A stretch of 64,000 bases of DNA from Artemia franciscana. Its lineage: Eukaryota; Arthropoda; Branchiopoda; Anostraca; Artemiidae. Location: contig NC_088867.1 in the NCBI RefSeq assembly GCF_032884065.1, positions 31,760,593-31,824,592 on the forward strand, given 5' to 3'. Of the stretch, positions 58,440 to 64,000 are shown piece by piece. The translations under genes and the position numbers were made by a program. Position 1 is the stretch's first letter; the number at the start of each line of letters is the position of its first letter. The notes under the pieces were generated by a model. That model did no database searches, had not been told where the DNA came from, and was given only the letters and a program-made list of their open reading frames with translations.

Positions 58440-61165
58440 GTCTGATTAAATGGTAAAAAAACGAGTTTTTCAGCTTAAGGATATGAGCAACATAAAAACT
58501 AAGAAATAACAGAAATTAATCGATATATGAGGGGTGTGTTGCCCTCTCCTCTTTTCTTTGATCGTTCCACTAAAAATCTTCTTATTCCCAATCAACGAGC
58601 CAGGGGTATGATCAGTCGCTCTTAAAGCATTGGAAGAACTAACAGTCAAATTTTAGTGTGAAACAAGAAAAAATGAAGAAGGGGGAGGGTAAAATTCCTC
58701 TTATTCGGCAACATTTCTTACTTTTAGTCGAAATAACTTGTTTTTTTATATTTCATTTCTGATCTTTGTTCCCCTATTTGGCAAAATACCAAAAGAAAAC
58801 TCTCCTTCATCTCATTGCTTAATTCCTCACCAAAAATTTTTGCATGCCAGCAGCAAAGTTCATATTTGAACAATAAGCAAATTTAAAAAGTCAAGTACCT
58901 TTCCCCATTGGCTTTGGGGGTGATTTTACCCCAAAAAGAATAGTTTATGAAACATTCAACTATGCTGAATAGAATAACCTTCTCAAAATTTGGATCGTCT
59001 GTTTTTGAGGAAAATAAGAGTGTGGGAGTGGGTCCTCTCTGCCAATCTTCAGTGACCAATTGCTTAGTATGATTACCCCTGGAAAAAATTACACCTATTG
59101 TGATCTTTCTTCTTGAAAAAAATGTAAAATTCTACATTTTCACAGGAGCTTGAAACATCTACATTGGGGTTTTTAAATAGGCTGAATCTGATAGTGTGGT
59201 CATCACTTTTAAAAAAACTAGGTAAATTTTACCCAGGCTCACAGCTATTAATGGAAAACTTTAAACTTAATGAACTTTACATGTATGAAATCAGTGTAAG
59301 ATATAAATCATTTGATCTTGATTTTTTTGGAAAAAAGTAACTGTTAGAATATTTCTTTATTCAAAGAAGGCACCTTTGGAAAGACAAAATTTTTAAAAAA
59401 CTTGTGCTTAAATTTTAAAAAATATAACAAAATAGCTCCATTTTTATTTAAAAAGATTGTTGCAAAAAGTCAATCATTGGCGTAAAAGTCAACCTTCGCA
59501 TAAAAAGTGAAGGTTGAAGGAAAGATGTGCCCCCTACCCTACTCATAAGCGGAATGGTTTCTGTTCGCTTCTGATTTAATTAAATAAAAAAAAGCAAGTT
59601 TTTGTTTTAACTGAAAGTAAGGAGCGACATTAAAACTTAATACGAGCAGAATTATTCTGTTTATGAAAGGGACTGTCCTCTCCTCAATGCCCCGCTCTTT
59701 ACACCAAAATGTTATATCGTTTCAAATAGTAGCGTTGTGAGAAAGAGTCAAACTTCAACGTAAAGAGCGAGACATTGAGGAGGAGACAAGCCCTTTCATT
59801 TACACACTAATTTCTGTTAGTCTTAAGTTTTAATGTGGCTCCTTACCTCCAGTTAAAAAACTTGTTTTTTCTTATATAATTTCTGAACATTTTTTAATTT
59901 ATGCAGGTTTTGATTTCGGCTCAAAATACATGAATAACTGAAAACAAATTTGCATATTAATTTTACTTTTTTTTGGAAAATCGGCGTTCTTACGGAAGTT
60001 TTGATCGGACGGTTTCGAAAAAAGAGGTGCAGGAGGGGGCCTATTTGTCCTCCATTTTTTTTGGTCACTTAAAAAGAACACTACGTAAAAATCGTAACTT
60101 AAACGTAACTTTAACGTAACTTAAAAATCGACTTACAAAACGAACATTTATATTCGTATATTTCTATTACGTATATGAGGGGGTTCACCCCCTCGTCAAT
60201 ACTTCGTTCTCTAGAATAAATGGCTCTTTTGAAATGGCTAAAACCACTTTAGCGTAAAGAGCAAGATATTGAGGCATAAAGAATGACCCTGAATCACAAT
60301 GACCTTTTAATTACAATATCTAGCTCTTTTGAAACCACTAAAATATTTTAGCGTAAAGAGTGAAGTACTGAGGAGTGGACGAGCCCCCCCCCCATATAAA
60401 TAACAATTACTCTTCGTTTTAGGTTTTGATGTTCCTCCTCACTTTCAGTTGAAAGACTGGTTTATTTTATATAATTTTTCATTGCTTTTTAAATATTGCT
60501 GAAAAATCCAGAACCCCGTTCTTAGAAATTCTCTTCTCCCATAATGGATTCTACCATGGAAAGATATTCTCACGTGACCCCCCCCCCTCACCACCAGAAA
60601 AAATACCCCTGAAAATGTCTGTATACTTCCCAATAACCAATACTATCTGTAAACAATGGGCAAAGTTCATAACTTGCAGCCCTTCCTCTGGGGACTGTAG
60701 GGCAATTTGGCAATGCTAAGCAAAATGGCTATCTTGAAATTTTGATCCGATGACTTTGTGAAAAATGAGCGTGGGAGGGGGCCTAGGTGCCTTCCAATTT
60801 TTTTGTCACTTAAAAAAGCAATAGAACGTCTAATTTCCATTAGAAAGAGCCTACGTACGACATTCTAAGACCACTGGATTGATACGGTCACCCCTGGGAA
60901 AAACAACAAAATAAACAGATAAACAAGTGATCTTTCTTCTGGTAAAAAATACTGAACTACATATTTTTGCAGATAGGAGCTACTTCTACAGTAGGGTTCT
61001 CTAAAACGTTGAACTTGACGTTGTGATTTTCGTCAAGATTCAATGACATTAAGGGGATGTTTCCCCCTTTTTACGGAAATAATGTAAATTTTTATTGGTA
61101 TCCGAAATCCGGTTTTTAGAGTTTTGTTAACTATTAAGCCAACTCACTCCCTGTTATAGTTCGTT
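58440..61165. mobile_element. Mosaic of older foldback-family copies
   Basis: 59605-59857 is a palindromic core (CTGAAAGTAAGGAGCGACAT ... GTGGCTCCTTACCTCCAGTT) with more mismatches than the cores at 26 and 32 kb. From there to 61165 the family arm runs in minus orientation (GTGACAAAAAAATTGGAAGGC, GAAAAAGGGGGAAACATCCC) and ends with AGTTCGTTACAACACACTG at about 61144-61163, a worn form of the cagttcg end. 58440-59590 contains a further, more decayed arm and core. No gene was seen. Confidence 0.65.
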
Positions 61166-61970
61166 ACAACACACTGTTTGATTTTTGATCCTTACTTTCA
61201 GTTGAAAAAGCATGTTTTGTTTGATTACTGACTATTTTTCAAATCATTCCAGGAAATCCAATCCTTCGCCGTGTAAGGTTTCTGTTGGAAAATTCCCTGT
61301 AAAAATATTGTTCTCCCGTGAGACACCTTCCTCCGAGGAGATAATCCCCCCTTCACAAGAAGCTCCCGTATATTCCCCATTAACAGATATTATTAGTGAG
61401 CACTGAGCAAATTTCATAACTTACAGCCTGTCCCCTACGCAAGGCCGTATCCAGGGGTGGTTAGGGGGTTTGCACCCCTCCAAAAATTTGTCTGACTCGA
61501 AAAAATGTAACATAAATGAATATAGACAAATTTTTTATGTAGCTTAAAGATTTTTAACCCCCCTCCCCCCAACAAATTTATTTCGTAAGGAACCCCTTCC
61601 ACCAGATATCTCCTTGACACAAACCTGACCCCCCGAGACTCTGAGGGGTCATGTCACCACTAAGTATACTAGGGGTATACTTAATAAATGTTGGAAAATA
61701 TCTAGTCGAAAGGTTGTCCAAAAGTTGTAATCGGATTTCTTTGGGAGAAAATGGTCATGGGAGGGGGGGGGACTATTTTCCCTTTAATCTATGTGGTCAC
61801 TTAACTGTTAAAAACAATCCTCCTGGTGAAAAAATAAAGAAAAAACTAAGATCCCCGTTCCACCTTCAAGCCAAAACGACGAAATTCCACATTTTTGTAG
61901 TATGTACATTAAATTGTACATTAAATTAAAGGAATTTTTTATGAACATTTAAGATCGAGTAGTTCGTGAT
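61166..61970. other. Intergenic, no gene recognised
   Basis: AT-rich, with G- and C-runs. It contains another AGTTCGTGATAACGAACTAC palindrome at about 61960-61979, matching the foldback-family end, so part of it may be a further decayed copy. Open frames at 61212-61406 and 61651-61929 resemble nothing known. Confidence 0.4.
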
Positions 61971-62044
61971 AACGAACTACTAAAATAACTACTGCCGCTA
62001 CTACTACTACTACTACTAACGACTCACTGCAGCGCAAAGCTGTT

Positions 62045-62400
62045 TGAAGCCAACATTCTTAAATTCAATTTCTTAAATTCGGGTAAAGATAAGACCCCAG
62101 TTACTCGCCAAAGAGGGGTCTATCAAATACCCTGTGATTGCGGAAAATACTATGTCTGCAGGACCCATCAGAATCTAGACAAAAGGTTACCACAGCATAA
62201 AAATGACATAGGTAAGGCCTTAATTTCAAATGGTTCCAACAACTCCTTTGATTCTGCTCTAGGTTGGCACATATTTAATAATCCGTCCCACATGATACTT
62301 TTTGAAAACTCTTCACTCATTAGTAATGATTTGGGAATAAAACAGGTGGTTCGAGAATCAATTGAAATTAATCTTTCAAGTTTTTTTCATTCTATTTCAA
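62045..62400 (+). pseudogene. Penelope-like GIY-YIG endonuclease fragment (plus copy)
   Basis: Plus strand reads NSGKDKTPVTRQRGVYQIPC, DCGKYYVCRTHQNLDKRLPQ, HKNDIGKALISNGSNNSFDS, ALGWHIFNNPSHMILFENSS and DLGIKQVVRESIEIN. The GVY...YYV..RTHQ core is the GIY-YIG nuclease found in Penelope-like elements, and this copy keeps the CRT that the copy at 34.5 kb lacks. The element sequence ends abruptly near 62375. Confidence 0.82.
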
Positions 62401-62639
62401 GTGGGAAAAGAAGGAATATTTGTTGAATCTAGGTTTCTTCTCAGGAAATTTTAGTAGCCTGTACTTCAGGAGAGTCTAAGCCTTAGAGATATGTCGTGGC
62501 ACTGCATCCTCGATTCTTTGCACTTTTAATTCTGATCTATTTATATGTGCTGATAGACTTTGTATTCAATTTATAAAGAAGAATGGTGTCTTTGAAATGC
62601 TTTATCCCTATATGGATTTTTCTTACTTGTTTTGTCCTA

Positions 62640-63205
62640 CGAAAAAATAATTGAAGAAAAAACGAAAATAGCGACGAAGACCACACTGCCTTTCCATAAC
62701 AAACAAATACAACGTAGAAACAATAGGGAAAGTTTTTTTCAAGACAATGGAAATTATTTATGTAGATATTTCGGCCCTATGTCCATGGGCCGTCTTCAGC
62801 ACAATACAATACTATATATATATATATAAAAGAACTTACATCAAATTGTGAGAATTAAAACTGATTAGTTAAAAACACTTATTAAAACATATTTTTTTTT
62901 TAAAATATAGCCCTAGCATCCTTACTTCAGCGAAGTTCAACCAGGACTGGCGAAAAGAATGAAATGAAGAAATATAAACTCATTCAAACTAAAGAGAATA
63001 AAATGATTAGATGCAATTTCTTAAAGCTAATCTTGCTTGTTTAGCAGCCTGTCACAAAGGCCTTTTCGTAGTTGGTTCAGTACTATTATAAATTGGTTTA
63101 GTAAAATATTTTGTTAGATCATTTTTAATTAAATTTGAGTATAAAGAATTTAGTGAGTATTCCCCCAAGTCCCTGTTCAAAGAAATATTTTTATTTATTC
63201 CATGG
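62640..63205 (-). mobile_element. Penelope-like element: 3' coding end, terminal repeat and next 5' start
   Basis: On the minus strand the order is: end of the GIY-YIG ORF (KNISLNRDLGEYSLNSLYSN, LTKYFTKPI, 63205-63060), then the terminal repeat with (TA)n and the hammerhead-like motif (63060-62705), then ATGGAAAGGCAGTGTGGTC starting a new ORF (MERQCGLRRYF, about 62695-62660). A coding end followed by a terminal repeat and a fresh coding start is the partial-tandem layout known for Penelope-like elements. Confidence 0.8.
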
Positions 63206-63230
63206 ACAAAGGATTTCTTGCTAAGAGTGA

Positions 63231-63745
63231 TTTCCACTTAGCCAAGAACATTATTATGACCAGAGTAAAACAACTATCTAAAAAAAAAAATATTGAAAAA
63301 AAAACAAGATGGATTTACAGCCATTTTCACTAATCTTCAATACACATTGTATTTTACTTAGACAAGGTATTTTAAGGCAGGTGTCAACAAAGCTCCAGCA
63401 GTGATTGCTTTACTTAAGAATCAAACTAGCATGGTGAATGCTTAGCTCGTAAAAACCAAATACACTAGCAATGCCAGGAATTAAACCTGTACCCGTTGGA
63501 CAAAGGATTCCCAAACCAGAGTGCCAACAACTTAGCAAGGAGCACAAATGTGACCAGAGAACTATTATTTGAAAAAAGAAATATTGAAAAAAAAACTCAA
63601 TTCATGGTTGTTGCCATTTTCTCTACTGTCCCATAAACAATATATTTTATTTAGACAAATTAATTTTAAGACGGGTATCAACAAAACTCCATCAGGGATT
63701 GTATTTACTTAAGATACAACAAGCAATGTGATTGCATAGCTTTGT
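63231..63745 (+). repeat. Direct duplication (~295-bp period) with a tRNA-like SINE piece
   Basis: Segments at about 63250-63440 and 63545-63740 are diverged direct copies (ATGACCAGAG / GTGACCAGAG; AATATTGAAAAAAAAAC; ATATTTTATTTAGACAA against GTATTTTACTTAGACAA; GGGTATCAACAAAACTCCA against AGGTGTCAACAAAGCTCCA). Between them, on the minus strand, 63472-63540 has an A-box-like TTGCTAAGTTGTTGGCACTC and a B-box-like GGTTTAATTCC, so a tRNA-derived SINE is likely involved. The last 250 bases of the window show nothing further. Confidence 0.55.
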
Positions 63746-64000
63746 GATATTCTAGTCTTAAATAATAAAAAAAAGCAAATTTACATTTGCTATTTGTTTT
63801 CCAAAAACTCATTTAAGCAAAACCATTTGCAACAGCAATACGCCCATGGTTAGATTAGTGTCTATCCAAAATGCTTTACAACAGAAGGGACACATTTCTT
63901 GCTTAGCCTACAAATTCTTCTTTTCAAAATCTACGCCTGAAAAGTTCAACCAACAATTATGAATGGTAGAACCCTAAGGTTAAAAACAATGACAGTTCTG

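Overview
The window looks like a repeat-rich, AT-rich invertebrate nuclear genome: spliced genes with GT-AG introns, kilobases of (GA)n and (TA)n microsatellite, LINE, Penelope-like, Helitron and foldback elements, and two 100-N scaffold gaps (6486-6585 and 27984-28083). The protein fragments are arthropod-like, and a branchiopod crustacean such as a brine shrimp is my tentative guess. That guess rests on general resemblance, not on a search.

Genes. Only a few percent of the window is host coding sequence. (1) A nitric oxide synthase (NOS) gene runs on the minus strand. Four exons at 36636-36449, 36144-35975, 33156-32943 and 28647-28566 encode the FAD-binding part of the reductase domain, and every splice phase agrees. 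Its introns are packed with mobile elements. (2) A second NOS-type exon with the NADPH-binding motif HIYVCGD lies at 54616-54422 on the same strand but upstream of the FAD exons. That order does not fit one gene and suggests a tandem paralogue or partial duplication. (3) The last exon of RBBP4/Caf1-55 is at 53144-53344 (+). (4) An unrecognised secreted-protein gene has two phase-matched exons (16789-16573 and 11439-11021, minus) and a polyA signal. (5) Weaker single exons lie at 58172-58332 (+, possibly MGAT5-like) and 48378-48254 (-, unidentified).

Region by region. 1-9150: two near-identical inverted copies of a LINE flank a 3.5-kb, almost T-free GA/CA minisatellite and a gap; only the right copy carries a tRNA-derived SINE. 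9.1-10.1 kb: ~613-bp tandem units continuing the LINE tail. 10.5-16.8 kb: an unidentified coding fragment and the secreted-protein gene, with a decayed LINE in its intron. 17.4-24.5 kb: four different tandem arrays. 24.5-28 kb: a LINE split by a foldback element whose core is a ~245-bp palindrome. 28-37 kb: NOS exons with an inverted-repeat element, a tRNA-Arg-like sequence, a second foldback element with an almost perfect palindrome, and back-to-back Penelope-like elements. 39-43 kb: a decayed transposase-like gene and a foldback. 43.5-47.3 kb: TA arrays and a Helitron with both termini and three tandem copies of its 5' end. 47.3-54 kb: a hAT-like remnant, repeats and RBBP4. 55-64 kb: an inverted copy of the 21-24 kb array, older foldback copies, Penelope-like pieces and a SINE-like sequence.

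The genes do not form an operon or pathway. The window is mainly a record of mobile elements inserting into host introns and into each other.
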